A DNA stretch of 64,000 nucleotides from Isoperla grammatica (Eukaryota > Arthropoda > Insecta > Plecoptera > Perlodidae). Below, piece by piece: positions 1 to 12,871 of this stretch. Every line of letters starts with the position of its first letter. The first letter of the stretch is position 1. Made by a program: the position numbers and the translations under genes. The stretch spans positions 41,998,378 through 42,062,377 of the forward strand of contig OX246744.1 of assembly GCA_945910005.1 (NCBI GenBank). Direction: 5' to 3'. The notes beneath the pieces were generated by a model that searched no databases, was not told the DNA's origin, and saw only the letters and a program-made list of their open reading frames with translations.

Positions 1-1193
1 TCGGCTGAGAGTGGCAATCCTTTAGTGCAACGAAATGCTGAGGCCATAATAGAAGGCAGTGCTTTTAAAATGGCGGAGCCTTGGGTATTTTCTTTCAATG
101 ATATTTTGCTACATTATTTACAATTGTGCGTCTCTGTGAGTCGTTAGTGTAGTTATGTCTCAATCTTTCATTTGGAATTACTTCACTACACTTGAGTATC
201 CTAAAGTTACCCAAAGAACATTCATACAGCATGTTCAGTTTTATCAGCAATAACCGGCCCAAGCCGGGCTTTTGAGTCGCGACCGATGATGACCGGGAAA
301 GCAACGAAACGCTAAGAGCCGGGCTTATTGGTCGACCAAAGATGCTTACGGAATACTGCAGTCGGGCTGGTCGAGCCTGGCCGACCTTACGGAATGCAAA
401 CTCAATAAATTGAATAATATTTGAATTCAAATAAATTAATTTAAATTCATAAATTTAAATTCAGTATCCTTTGAATGTCCTCTCCGGTTGGAGGTGGGTT
501 GTTATTTATAAACGATTAAACGTTATGGAGAATTCACTACAAAATATTTATTAAATCATGGTGAAGATATCATAGTAGTAATTTCTGTGACATACAGAAC
601 AGTAATAAAGTAATTTGCACTCGCGAAGAAAACAACAGTTTGTCCATATACAACATATTATTACAAAATGAAAATGTAGATTTAAAACATTCTATCAACA
701 TGAAACTAGAAGGGTTACAATCATCATATATCTTTTTCAATTACATCCATTTTTCATTCATGGTGTACATAAAAAATAGCTAGGTGACAGTATTTGGTAA
801 TCAACTGTAAAAGTGTTATGCTGATTAGGTTTTCTTTTCATAGAAATTAATGTTTTACGAAATATGATAAGTTTATTTATTCTGATTGCAGCGGAATGAA
901 GCACTGTAGGCTATAGTTAAATCGTAATCTATGAAATTTAATTAATGTTCATGTTTTGTTAATTGCAAAACGTCGCATTCAATTTCGACGAAAAATGACG
1001 ATTGCAAATATTAAAATGATTAGGCCTACTCAACCTTAAAAACATTCAATGGCAAATCGTTGTGACGCTTTTTTTAAGTACCTAACCCAGTACTCGCGTG
1101 ACCAATTTTACCAAAAATATCCAGCCTTACCTTTAGGGTAATTCGTCAATGACATAATTTAAACAACAACAACAACAACAACAACAACAGCAA

Positions 1194-1256
<63 letters not shown>

Positions 1257-2190
1257 TAATAATAATTTATACTAAGAAGAAAAATAAGATTAGGAATATT
1301 ATTATTGTAACATCTGCATTCACAAACAGTTTGTGTAAGATCAGCAAAACCGAGTATGTTCGTAGTGAACAGACTATCTAGACAATAGACACATTGTTCC
1401 GCATTTACTTTAATAATAATAAAATAATAATATCATTCATTTATATTGCACTCATTGTGTTACACTTCGGATGAACATGCGCTGCGATTGCGATAGTTTG
1501 AGACTCTCATTTGGAGGGATAAGAGATAATAAAAACACTTTGTCAATGACAGCACCACTTCCCACTTGTCATAAACAAAACACTCGACATATTTCACTCC
1601 GACCAGATGGAACTAAAACGTATGCTTAGACCCAACTGCATTATCAACATCACGTCTTATAGCCAGTGCGTTTGTTTGTTACATTATCACGTTTTACAAC
1701 CTGGGAGAAATTGTACTAGAAATGAGGATTTTACTTTTAGTAGGCCTTATTAATATTGTTGTATGCATTGGGGTATTGGTAATGGACAGTCGCTCCAGTA
1801 CGTGTTGAGCCATGTGCAGCTGTACGTGAACTCGAAGAAGACGTCGACCGGACCAATAGCAGCATCTGCGAAGATAAGAGAACAATATCGCAAAACGATA
1901 AATCTCACTCTTAAAATAAAAAGTGAATGTTATGTATGCCTATGCTATAGGCCTACGAATGTATAGGACTGTGCGAAAAAAGTAAATAAAATGAGAATGC
2001 AATAATGAATTAAAAACATTCGGAAAAACAAATCGATTACTTATGCCACTATTTGAATCATTAGTGTAACATGTAACATTGTAACATCACATACATAGAT
2101 AGAAAATAGTAGGCTATAACTGTAAAATATTAATTTAAGCCGAATTGAAAAACTGTGATTTTCTTTCGCGATCGTAGTCTCACAATTGGC
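1..2190. other. AT-rich non-coding stretch, no gene recognised
   Basis: Short open frames occur, but none has a recognisable domain, a paired splice structure or a repeat-free composition that would support a gene. A simple-repeat tract lies at 1162-1266. The palindrome-like word TAGGCCTA recurs here and across the window. Confidence 0.5.
1162..1266. repeat. (CAA)n/(AAT)n microsatellite
   Basis: A run of CAA trinucleotides passes directly into AAT/AATA trinucleotides. It is plain simple-sequence DNA with one or two interruptions. Confidence 0.95.
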
Positions 2191-2195
2191 GTGGT

Positions 2196-2334
2196 TATAA
2201 AAGGAACTGACGTACAATTCCTATCCAAAGATAAAACCTTCGATCATTAGACATTATGGTTCTGTGTCGCTGGACAGTCGTTGTTGCTGTCGATTTTGAA
2301 TTTGTAATATTATTTATTTATGCATATATAACAG
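2196..2334 (+). promoter_or_regulatory. Possible TATA box with a signal-peptide-like first exon
   Basis: TATAAAAGG begins at 2196. An ATG follows at 2256, at a spacing that would suit a short 5' UTR. The reading frame from that ATG gives a short hydrophobic peptide (residues MVLCRWTVVVAV and on) and reaches ACAG/GTAATA at 2334/2335, a possible splice donor. This is the layout of a first exon coding a signal peptide. No downstream exon can be matched, and the CAP signal exons seen elsewhere in the window are different in sequence. Chance is a serious alternative. Confidence 0.2.
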
Positions 2335-2374
2335 GTAATAAAAATAATAAATGTTATAACAATAACAAATATTA

Positions 2375-4508
2375 AATATAGTCTAGGTAAGGTATACTCT
2401 TGTATGTATATTTTGTTCGTCAATTTGCGTTTGCAGTAATTATTGTATCTTTCGACTTTAGGGTGTTTTACAATTTATTCCTATCAACACAGTTGGAAAC
2501 GAAAAATCCTAATGCATACGTTTGCTGAGCAGGCCCTAAACCATCGTTCATCCGATTTCAACCCAAAAAGGGAAGTTTAAATTGCAAAGGCGCATATCTA
2601 ATATAAATATACAAAAATATGTAGGCCTACAAGTTATTCAAAATAAAGATGAAGGGGAAGAGTAATATAAATTTAAACAGTTAACATGTAGGCCTACCTC
2701 CTGCTGTTTAGCTGCCCCTGATTGCAACAGGCATAACATAGGCTACAGATTATAGGTAACTTGCAATGCTGGTTTACATAATATGTTACAGGGGAAATGG
2801 GCCCTCGTGATCCTCCTGTAGGCCTACATAAAATACAAAAAAATTACTGTATGAGATTGTGTTCTAATGTAAAAACGGCTTATGTTTTGCTACTCCCGAA
2901 AAAATACAGGTAGGTGGGCAGGACTTGTGTAGGCCAAATATTTAATCTACGGTATTCATTTTGTTACTGTCACGCCCAGTAGGGCTAATAATTAATATAA
3001 CATGGCGTCGGCACTTCTAGTCGCATTGTACATGCAAATTTTATTTTTGACATGAAAAACTGTACCCAGAACTAAAAAAAATGTTACATTTGCTAAGTTT
3101 CAAGAGGCAGACCTACATACATATTTTGGGTATGTGGCTAGGGGATGGGGGGGGGGGGGGGGGGAGGCGGTGTTACTTTAACATTTACTACATTGTCATT
3201 AATTTAATATAGCCTACGAGTAGATACTTGTGTAATGGCAGTACAGCGTTAAAATACATGAATACCAGTCAGTGGTTAACAGAATCAGATAAACTATCGC
3301 ATGCAGCTTACCCTAATAAGCACAGATAAAACGACATCACTTTTGGTCTTATAGCGATCTAGGTGTGCATTGAAACAAATACGAAAACTGAGATCCCACA
3401 GCAGGCGCGTAACAACGGATCCTTTGTACTCCCAAGCAGCTGCAACTTGAAGACACGTTAATAAAAACACTTCCAAGTCTTGTTGATACTGGGAGCTGCG
3501 ATGAATGAGGATTGAGGGTTATGTAGGCCTACACTCACATGCACAAACGGATAAGCTACCATTCTGTAGGTGGTACCATTGATTGGTGGTACTAATATTA
3601 CATTACATTTATAATATTGTACTTACATTATGTTGCCGGTGTGGCGTGTGCGTCGTGGTATACGAAGACATGCCTCATTTTGTATCTTGACGATTCACAC
3701 TTTCACAATCTTAATACACTGGAACCGAGTGGTACATCTCATTACATGTTCGGATTACGCGGAAGACACGTTAGGCTGAATACTATAGCCAAAATTACAA
3801 ACGCCAACCACATTATTATTGCTCGAATCCTAACGAACACACAAAATATGATGGAAGTACAGGCTAAAAACGACACACGTTATCAAAACGTTGGTTGAAG
3901 CTTCTCGCTTTGAGTTCGATTGTAATTATATAACTGTTCGACACTAATGACACCGATCAGTGCAAGGACTCTTATATATCTTGCCTGCACAAGTGTATCG
4001 CGGTAATAATTGGTTTTGTTGATAAACTTCTTACAGACGCGCACTTGTATCTTTGAAACTTCCAACTGTTTATCTCGCGTCGCATGTCACAGCTCGCTCG
4101 CGATGCAGTGGCGCGGAGTGCGCTGATTGGCTGAATGTCCGTGCAGGATAGCCAACACTTCGAGGACTGCCAACTTCTGAGAGCTCACGGCGCAATATTT
4201 AATCACATTCTTCAGGGGTAATCACATACAAAATGTAAATAAAAGATACATAAAAATACATAAAGATAGCATTTCTTTTAAATATTTTTGTTTGGTCAAA
4301 GTGAGTCCTTCCTCGTGGTGAGCGGTGCCTGCAAAGAGGGCTCTCGTACAAATCGTTAAACATACCTTCGCTCATTTTCAAATTTCTTTCTCTTTTCTTA
4401 TTCTCACTCATGGTTTGTGACTAAAAGTCCACCACATGTACACAAAACGCTTCTCTATTTGAATGAGGAAAAAGTTGGCAAAACTTTCAGTCCAGACTCC
4501 AGGGCCAG
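2375..4508. other. Non-coding stretch, no gene recognised
   Basis: Open frames here (for example 93 codons at 3617-3898) show no recognisable domain. A poly-G run lies near 3148-3165. A GC-richer patch at about 4070-4170 contains GATTGGCT (a CCAAT-type word), but no gene can be tied to it. Confidence 0.4.
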
Positions 4509-4626
4509 GGGTCCTCATTCCACAACAGTTTTAGGTGGTTGTAGCCGGTTGTAAAGCTGCGCCTCCTATTCCGTAACCCGGGCGCAATTTGCAACCGGTT
4601 GCAGCTTACGTACTGGAATGAGGGCC
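4509..4626. mobile_element. Short TIR element (MITE) with CAG target duplication
   Basis: The ends are inverted: GGGTCCTCATTCCA on the left and TGGAATGAGGGCC on the right. CAG lies directly outside both ends (4506-4508 and 4627-4629), a 3-bp duplication as made by PIF/Harbinger-type transposases. The 118-bp interior is non-coding and carries its own GCAACCGGTTGCA-like palindrome. Confidence 0.6.
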
Positions 4627-4629
4627 CAG

Positions 4630-4700
4630 ATTAGCAGCGGACGGTATCGAACCAGCGACCTCCCGAAGGAGGGTACCGCGTGTAGCGCGTAAGCTATCTC
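4630..4700 (-). repeat. tRNA-derived SINE fragment
   Basis: On the minus strand the sequence has an A-box-like start, TTCGGGAGGTCGC, and a B-box-like GGTTCGATACC. This is the same head as the SINEs at 18481, 22147 and 48581. Only the tRNA-like head is present. Confidence 0.5.
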
Positions 4701-4839
4701 TATCGGCAGACTCTGTTCAACCACATTGTTTGTCTTCTACTTTATTCTTCTACCTTCACACAATTCTTCCTGCCGTACCGATTTGCGTCTAACACCATAA
4801 AATATAATCTTGACGATCACTCGACAAACAAATTTGACT

Positions 4840-4895
4840 GACTCAGCGATAAGACGCAATAAAAAATTCGGGAGGTCGCCGGTTCAATCTCAGTC
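4840..4895 (+). repeat. SINE head fragment
   Basis: ACTCAGCGATAAGACGC followed by TTCGGGAGGTCGCCGGTTCAA matches the head of the SINE at 22147. The tail is missing. Confidence 0.5.
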
Positions 4896-5690
4896 ATTTA
4901 TATAATATCTATATGCTCAGTCAATTGCCGAGATATATACGTTTGAAGTAATTCGTGGCATGACCATTTTTCAACTCCACTATCAGACGTCAGAAAGATG
5001 CACAATACGACTTGGCGATCGTGGCCGTCGGTTCTGCGTCGCGACGCATTGATGAATTCGTCTTCCAGAACGTCACCGGTTGCCCCACGATACGCTCGGT
5101 ACTTGGTGTTATAAGATCGAATGAGATATTAATATTTCCCTTGTGAGTTGTGACACGGCTTCAAGCGGAGGATTGGGATAGACATGCACATAAACACCCG
5201 AGTTTTCACTATAACACAAAAGTTACACAATCTGATGTACCTCGTTAATGGTCGAACCGATTGGGCTGATTTTTTAAAGTCGAGTAGATCAATCTATTTC
5301 AATTAACCTTTTTTTAGATCGATGTCTTAAGAGTAAACGTTTCTGATTAAAAAATTATTTAGATTAAAACAGTTTTTAACTGTGTAGAACGAACCGTTTG
5401 CGGAAAAACAAGTTTCTTATACGAAATACTTTAGTTTGCTCAAATAGTTTGCTCTTGGCAAGATATAAATAAATTAAATGTATTTTAACGAAAGACCGAT
5501 AATATGATAAAAAAATATCCAATTATAAATTGCATTGGTTTCTTACTCCAAACAGAGCATACACGTTTGATAACAGCTTTCTACGAAATGGTACACTTTT
5601 CTGTCCATATAAAAAATATTCGGGTAGATCTGGTTTTTGAGCAAACTTACTCAAGATGAGCTGGGTAATTCAACGGTGGTGACTGATTTT
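4896..5690. other. Non-coding stretch, nothing recognised
   Basis: The sequence is AT-rich with no coding signal, long inverted repeat or tandem repeat that I can see. Confidence 0.4.
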
Positions 5691-5699
5691 CGTATTATT

Positions 5700-6935
5700 T
5701 CATGGAATACGTCCCATTCTCAATGACGTATGGACGTCCCCGTCACATCCCGTATTTTGTCAGAGAACGTCCCATTCGCATTTACCTACGGACGTCCCCA
5801 GGATATCTTGCATTTTTTAATGGAGCTCGTCCCATTCGCAATGACGTACGGACGTCCCTGTCAGATCCCGTAGTTCTTTCTGGAGGACGTCCCATTTGCA
5901 ATGACGTACGGACGTCCCTGTCAGTTCCCGTTTTTTTTAATGGACCACGAATCATTCGCAATGACGTACGGACGTCCCTGTCAGATCCCGCATTTCTTCC
6001 TGGAGGACGTCCCTGTCAGATCCCGTATTTGTTCCTAGAGGACGTCCCATTCGCAATGACGTATGGACGTCCCTGTCAGTCCCCGTATATTTGAATGGCG
6101 GATGTCCCATTCGCAAAGACATACGGACGTCTCTGTTTGAATCTGTATATCTGCATGGATGATGTCCCATTCGCAATGATGTACGGACGTCCCTGTTACT
6201 TCCCGTATTTCTTAAAAAAGGACGTCCCATTCGGAATGACGTACGGACGTCCCTGTCAGATCCCGTATTTCTTAAAAAGGGACGTCCCATTCGGAATGAC
6301 GTACGGACGTCCCTGTCAGATCCCGTATTTCTTAATGGACCACGAATCATTCGCAATGACGTACGGACGTCCCTGTCAGATCCCGCATTTCTTCCTGGAG
6401 GACGTCCCATTCGCAAGACGTACGGACGTCCCTGTCAGATCCCGTATTGCTTCCAGGAGGACGTCCCATTCGCAATGACGTACGGACGTCCCTGTCAGAT
6501 CCCGTATTTCTTCCTGGAGGACGTCCCATTCGCAATGACGTATGGACGTCCCTGTCAGTTCCCGTATATTTGAATGGTGGACGTCCCATTCGCTATGACG
6601 TACGGACGTCCCTGTTTGATCCCGTATTTCTCAATGGATGATGTCCCATTCGCAATGACGTACGGACGTCCCTGTCACATCCCGTAATTCTTAATAAAGG
6701 ACGTCCCATTCGCAATGACGTACGGACGTCCCTGTCTGATCCCGTATATTTCAATGGTGGACGTCCTATTCTCAATGTCCCACGAACGTCCATGTCACAG
6801 CCGATATATTTCGTTTAGAACGTACTTCTTACATTATCCTACGGACGTCCGTTGGAGTTTCTGAAAATGTTGCAACATCCAGTGGAGTGAAATAGGACAT
6901 CCCGTACAGGACGTCCATTACGGGACTACCTGTGG
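5700..6935. repeat. 60-bp minisatellite, about 20 units
   Basis: The unit contains GACGTCCCATTCGCAATGAC and then GTACGGACGTCCCTGTCAG, followed by ATCCCGTATTTCTT. The period is 60 bp in the well-kept part (6180-6760), decaying at both ends. Each unit has two GGACGTCC-type palindromes and one TGACGTA word. Because 60 is a multiple of three, long frames of 60-150 codons open on both strands; they are shadows of the repeat. Confidence 0.93.
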
Positions 6936-8214
6936 ACATCCATTCCTTATGGTGTGCTGTGTGGGAATGGACGAAAGATAATAAAGACAATACATAATGT
7001 ACGGTTCCTCCTCAATACAATGGACTCCGGAGTCGAACAATTCCTCGGCCCGGAGTTGTCTTTCCGCCGACCCGCTGACGGCAGCCAATCCACCCAAGCC
7101 AACAGATCGACGGTTCGAACACAGACCGCGGAGATGCAAGTGATACTGGAACACAAAAAAACAACACGAGCAGTATGGTATTCCCGCACCTGCATCCCCC
7201 TCCAGCTACACCATTGTATATCATGTGTATCTACATACATTTAATAACGCTAATAAACTACAAGTTACTACATTACTATACTATTACTACACTACTGTGC
7301 AGATGATAACAACTGCCGTTTTCCAAAGAAACACTGACCCGGAAAGTGGGTAGTTTCTATCGTATGCCTCCTGTTATACAGAACAGCTGACAACGGAGCG
7401 ACCTTGATTTGTTCAACTCGATGTAAACATCAACAATTACGCGAGAGACAAAACCACTCCGAGAAGCACTCCAGATAGTAGTGAGTCATGACGACAACCG
7501 TCAGCACAATAGTGGAACTATGTCTTTCTCTCACTCCCTCCAACGTACAGTAAAGAATCACGCGTGACGTGTGACGACACGCATGAATAAACTGATGAAT
7601 TCACCAAGTAACACGTGAATGTGAATTACATAAATCGATTCTAACGAAACCGACCAGAAACAATGAAATAACTTGCTCCTGTGATGACAATCGGAACAAA
7701 ATAACAAAACGAGTATCACCAAAGAAAAAATAATGAAACATGACTAGTGTAGAATCTGGCGACCCCGGCCCACGTAAAACCCCCAGCAACACGAGACAAA
7801 CACCCACCCCCTTAAGATAGGAAGAGCGCAAGCAACTACAGGGATGTCCGAACAACAACATAAAAATAATACCTTAAACAAACTAATACTTCTAAATTAA
7901 ACTTAAAAATACAATAAACTAATCATACATCCCCCCTAAACTACCACTGCAAGGCGATATAGGGAGTATAAAAGATAGAAGACCATAAACCTAAAAGAAC
8001 ATAAACCTAAAACGCTTAAACAATAAACCAACATGGACACCCCTGTCGAAAAACCAACCCTTACGGAACCTGAGTCACTGAATACTACACGTACTCAAAA
8101 CAAGAACATCCATAAAACCAAAGAGAGAACATGCACTCAAAACACACGCACATATACACATGTTTACACGTACACGCGCGACAAAAGCGCACACATAGAT
8201 TTCCCACGGTCATC
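6936..8214. other. Non-coding stretch, no gene recognised
   Basis: Mutually overlapping frames at 6918-7244 on both strands are contradictory and carry no domain. The remainder becomes A/C-rich toward the 45-bp repeat. Confidence 0.4.
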
Positions 8215-8535
8215 CTATCGCCCTCCAAAGGCGCACATATGGACCTCCAACAGTCCCCCTCATCGCCATCCAAAGGCGAGCACATGGACTTCCAACAGTC
8301 CCCCTCATCGCCATCCAAAGGCGAGCACATGGACCTCCAATAGTCCCCCTCATCGCCATCCAAAGGCGAGCACATGGACCTCCAATAGTCCCCCTCATCG
8401 CCATCCAAAGGCGAGCACATGGACCTCCAACAGTCCCCCTCATCGCCATCCAAAGGCGAGCACATGGACCTCCAATAGACCCCCTCATCGCCATCCAAAG
8501 GCGAGCACATGGACCTCCAATAGTCCTCCAGTCGC
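8215..8535. repeat. 45-bp minisatellite, about 7 units
   Basis: The unit reads CATCGCCATCCAAAGGCGAG, CACATGGACCTCCAA and TAGTCCCCCT. The period is exactly 45 bp (15 codons), so frames stay open on both strands. The plus-strand frame 8033-8608 (191 codons) reads units of the type RHPKASTWTSNSPPH. I see no domain or splice context, so I treat it as a repeat and not as a gene. Confidence 0.92.
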
Positions 8536-8539
8536 ACAT

Positions 8540-10550
8540 ATACATGTAAACACTGTATTTGTCATACATTCATACACACTACACGGTACACATACAAAAA
8601 AAAAATGATTGCCCAGCTAGAAACTATAGCCTTCTTCGCGCGAGCAAACTGCTGACGTGCGTAGAGCCTTGCTCAATGATACAAGAAACAACTCACATTC
8701 CCCCAAAAAAAACAAGAGAAAACAGTATATAGAACAGAACAATACTCGACATACCAAGAGAGAGACAAGCAAACACACTCAAAGAACACACCAGCCTGTT
8801 CCGCCACGCAGTGAGAGCAAGCGCGACGATGCTACGTCGAGCCAATCACGTCGCCCACTGCACCTGTATCGAGGCTCATCGCGCAAGCACGACACAGCCC
8901 AATCCACGAAACGACAGAACACGCTCACACATACACACACAAATATAAACACAAATACACACAACCATCATTCATCACTGTGAGCTAAGACTTGGAATAT
9001 CGCAAAAACAGCACCGCCCTACCGTTGACCAAATCCTAAGTTCACAACAGGACCTGCCGAGCTCTTATCACTTGAAAGCCACACATAAAAACCTAGTTAA
9101 CCGTACTTCACCACATGCATTACACAAAACATAGCATGGACTTCTTAAACAGCACCGTGTAACATGTTCTCTAGGAAAAATTCATGACTCTACAAGAACT
9201 AATGACGTCAACAGAAACGCGATGCCACTGCACACACAGCAAAACAGCACAGAGATGAATGAACACTTCCTGACCTACATAGACAAACTAGCAAAGACTC
9301 ATAGCCACGATATAACAATTAAAATAAAAGAATTAATTTAGAAAAAAAACTAGGAAAATAAAAAAAAACTGGAAAACCGCCTGACCTGGGTAGTCCAAAT
9401 ACACAAAACTAAGTTTTGCAACGGTGCTTTCACCATATGTTAGATCATAAAACAATTTGTCACAAAACTAAGTCCTGTGATAAACCAATTTGTCACAAAG
9501 CAAATTGGATCCGGCATGCCTCCACCATTTGTTAGATAGCGAGAACCTACCGTGACATCCATCCAATTCCGTCGGCTCGGCCTCGAACCCACGGACTCCA
9601 AAGTCGACGGACCCGTAGAAGTACTGGGGCGTAGCTCTAGGGGTGGTTCTCACATCATAGGGATCGGGACATACCAATTCAGGCAGTTTAGGAATGATAA
9701 GACTTTGGTTCAAACAATAGAGGAACCGCAATTTATTGAACTATACACATTTATCCTACGTGGCTGAGTTATGGCGAATCTGTCTATGGGCATTCCAGGT
9801 CTGATGGACTTAACTTTCCTATCCAGAGGGTAGCTGTAGTAACCCCTATACCTTGGCTTCCCGGTGGCTGACTCCGACCCCCTGTTGTGGTTTGGCTCCG
9901 TCGTCCAGGTCCACGATCGGCCTCCATGTCCTTCCCTCTGGGTCTTCCGTCGTTCCTTCCACCGTTCCACCTTGGCACAGGTCTACCTCCTCTTACGTTC
10001 CATGATTGAATGCCCCGAATTACACACGTGTTCCCACGCACTTAGACTTTCCTACGTCATACCCCAGTCACCCCCTCTCTGCCCTACGCTGGCTGTACTA
10101 AGTCATAAATTACCAATCAGACTACTCGGTTCGACCCCCTCCCGTAACAAACACAAATGAGTGGGGCCAGGCTCTACTGACGTCATCACCGAACCAGCGC
10201 CCTCCTAAACCGAGTAGTCAGCAAAGTTGCCGCAATCATTGCCCTCAATACTGCAACAATTATTATTGAAATAACCAACGCTCTGGGCTGACGAAATAGC
10301 CAGCACAGCGCATACCTTAATTGTGAAAGAAAACTGTAAATGACAAACTAACACAATCAAGATATCCATAAATCACCAAGAAGGAGATTACACCTGTAAA
10401 AGCTATAAAGTACCCACTTTTACATGACAATATTACCATGAGGGATGCCCTGCATTTTATATACACATCTAATTATTATTATTTGTTAGCAATATCTCCC
10501 TTAAATATTACATGATTACCCTATTAGTACATATCAAACGATTTGTATTT
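8540..10550. other. Non-coding stretch, possible old retroelement debris
   Basis: No intact gene is visible. GCCTCCACCATTTGTTAGAT near 9520-9540 resembles the join between a primer-binding site and an LTR start in the Gypsy element of this window (CCTCCACCAATTTGTCATG near 45671). No partner LTR or coding remnant was found. CACACA-rich sequence lies at about 8925-8970. Confidence 0.3.
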
Positions 10551-11165
10551 AAATTTTCTATAATATTGTCTGCGTGATATTTTCTGTGATATGAACCGTT
10601 CAAAAGTTATTAATGAAAAAGTGTTTAACGTCACGACGCTCCTGGCGCCCTCTGCAGCGTGCCACGATGTGCTAAGTAGATGGAAAATACTCAAATAGTA
10701 TTTCGTAATAGAATTGTTTCCTTGACATTTTATGTGACGTGAACCGTTCAAACGTTATTAATTAAAACGTGTATATGACGTCATGACGCTTCTGGCGCCC
10801 TGTTCAGCGTGACAGGATGTGCCAGGTATGTGCAAAATACTCGTATAGTATTTTATAGTAGAATTGTACCCCACATATTTTCTGTGACATGAACCGTTCA
10901 AACGTTATTAGTTCAAACGTGTATATGACGTCACGACGCTCCTGGCGCCCTCTGCAGCCCGCCAGAATGTGACAGATAGGTTATAAATGCTCGTCTAGTA
11001 TGACATCATAAAATTGTCCACTTAATATTTTCTGTGACATAAACCGTTCAAAAGTTATTAATTAAAACGTGTCTATGACGTCACGACGCTCCTGGCGCCC
11101 TCTGCAGCGTGCCAGGATGTGCCAGGTAGGTGCAAAATACTCGTATGGTATGCTGTAACAGAATA
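10551..11165. repeat. 150-bp tandem repeat, four units
   Basis: Units recur at 10593, 10741, 10891 and 11041, counted at the shared word GAACCGTTCAAA (AAACCGTTCAAA in the last unit). Each unit also carries ATGACGTCACGACGCTCCTG (with small changes), GGCGCCCT and a GCCAGGATGTG-like end. Three units have TGACGTCA, an exact CRE-type palindrome, or one mismatch to it. Confidence 0.9.
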
Positions 11166-11229
11166 CCGTTTACCGCAATACTCTTCCACGAAAGGCGCAC
11201 GAGAACTTAAATGTTACCTTTTGCTCTTC

Positions 11230-12871
11230 TACTATAACAAAGAAACACAATTAATTCAATTTGCATACAAATCAATTCTTGAGTTGAACTAAATTCGTGT
11301 GTATACGTTACAACTGTCTTGAGTGCTTTTTAAAAATAGACTACATTTTATGTCTTCGAAACATTGTGTACATGATTAAATAAATTGCTTCCAACACTTT
11401 TATTTACAATGTTAACTTAAGGCCGATCCACAATTGAAATAAGAGTTGCAATAAGAATCCGTGAAATAGTGAAATAAGAAGCTATTGGTTCACAACAGTC
11501 TCCTAGTACCTTATTACAGTAGTCAAGCCAGTGCTTTAATAATGTATTTACTTTCATTTACGAAATCAGCAACAGCACATCCGGCACCACTGTTTTTGTT
11601 TTGATCTCCGTAGTAGGTCTTCTCTTCTGGCTCTTCTGCGTTCTGATTGGTTCGTCATAAGGTGCACCATGGGGAAGTTGAAATAAGAAATGGAATTGAT
11701 TAATTTCTTATGACTATTTCAATCCACTGTGACAGTTGTGAACCACAACATTGTTATTGCATGTTCCAATTCGCTTAAACCTTATTGCTATTTCACTATT
11801 GCAACTCTTATTTCAATTGTGAATCGGGCTTTGAAAAAAAAGACTCGGGTTCAGGTCTGGTTTCATGAACATCTGATAAATATTAAGGACCAGTTTTACC
11901 AAACTTTAAACCATCGATTTTCTGTTAACCGGAGTTAAAAAATAAATAGCGACCGATAGAAGCCACCATGCATTTTGTAAGTAATGTTTGTTGAAACCAT
12001 GGTAACCAATCAGAGATTAGAAAATCGATCGATTAAAAAGTTTGGTGAATTCGGACATAGAAGGCTACTAACTTATCATGGCAACAACCAATGAGGAGTC
12101 TGGTTGCCAAGGTGAAAACAAGTTAGTAGCTTAGTAAATATTTCATAATTCAGGCTCTAAGACCCCCGGTATAAGTAACTTCGTATAAATATTTAGTAAG
12201 ATACTAGCTTGTTATCACCATGGCAATCAAGCTTCCCGTTGGTTGTTGCTATGGTGAACACAAGTTAGTGAACATCTAAATATGTATCATAATTCATAAT
12301 ACCGGGCCAAATTTTAACTGAATTATAATAGCTCGAGAATCGCAGAAATGGTGAAACAAAATTCGAGATTTTTTTTTAAAGTTGTAGTATTACTTCCAAA
12401 TTAAGTTCACACACGAATCACTTGCGTTGTGATTGAATGGGATTAATTTTATTTCGCGAATTTTCGCGATATTATAGTGAATATCGAGATAATGGAGAAA
12501 CAAACAATTTTTTTCTTAAAACGCGAATAAGCTTGTGAAATTTTACTCACTCTAAATTTGTATACTTGAGCTGAAAATTAAACAAATGAGGTAACACTCT
12601 TATATACTTGTTTTTCTTGAAATCAATCCAACGTAAATTATCCCAGTATTCGTGAAATTGATTGATGGAATTCATACAAAATAATACAACTAAAGCTCTC
12701 ACCAATATTCTTTTTTACTTTGAAGGGAGCTAATTTGGGACTTTTTTCAAATAACGAAAATTCTCGAGTTTCTTTTTTTCAAGTCGTTAAATTTGAATGT
12801 TTAAAACACTATTTTTGCAATTCTGTAGAAAGAGTTGTCACCCTTTATGCGATGCTAGCTATGTGTTGCAG
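11230..12871 (+). other. Intron 1 of CAP copy 1 (3' part), shared with copies 2 and 3
   Basis: The stretch aligns by eye with 28370-29614 and 54890-56450. Shared blocks include a palindromic segment (CTACTAACTTATCATGGCAA to TTGTTGCTATGGTGAACAC in this copy) and a block ending in CAAATAACGAAAATTCTCG. No exon is seen in it. The alignment fades upstream of about 11230, so exon 1 of copy 1 must lie further 5', outside the window or replaced. Confidence 0.6.
11419..11832. mobile_element. TIR element in intron 1 of copy 1
   Basis: Inverted ends: AAGGCCGATCCACAATTG on the left and CAATTGTGAATCGGGCTTT on the right. The match continues inward through GAAATAAGAGTTGCAATA. It is absent from the matching place in copies 2 and 3, so it entered copy 1 alone or was lost elsewhere. 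I could not fix a target duplication. No coding capacity. Confidence 0.65.

Noticed and set aside
5952..6416. 154-codon minus-strand protein with repeated DRDVRTS
   Set aside because: Shadow of the 60-bp minisatellite; frames are also open on the other strand.
9420..10230. A second LTR retrotransposon
   Set aside because: Only a PBS-like CTCCACCA next to TGTTAGAT is seen; no matching LTR, PPT or coding remnant could be found.
1..11200. First exon of CAP copy 1
   Set aside because: Looked for the NYCRKRQIYC-type sequence and the conserved upstream block seen at 24540 and 54460; neither is present.
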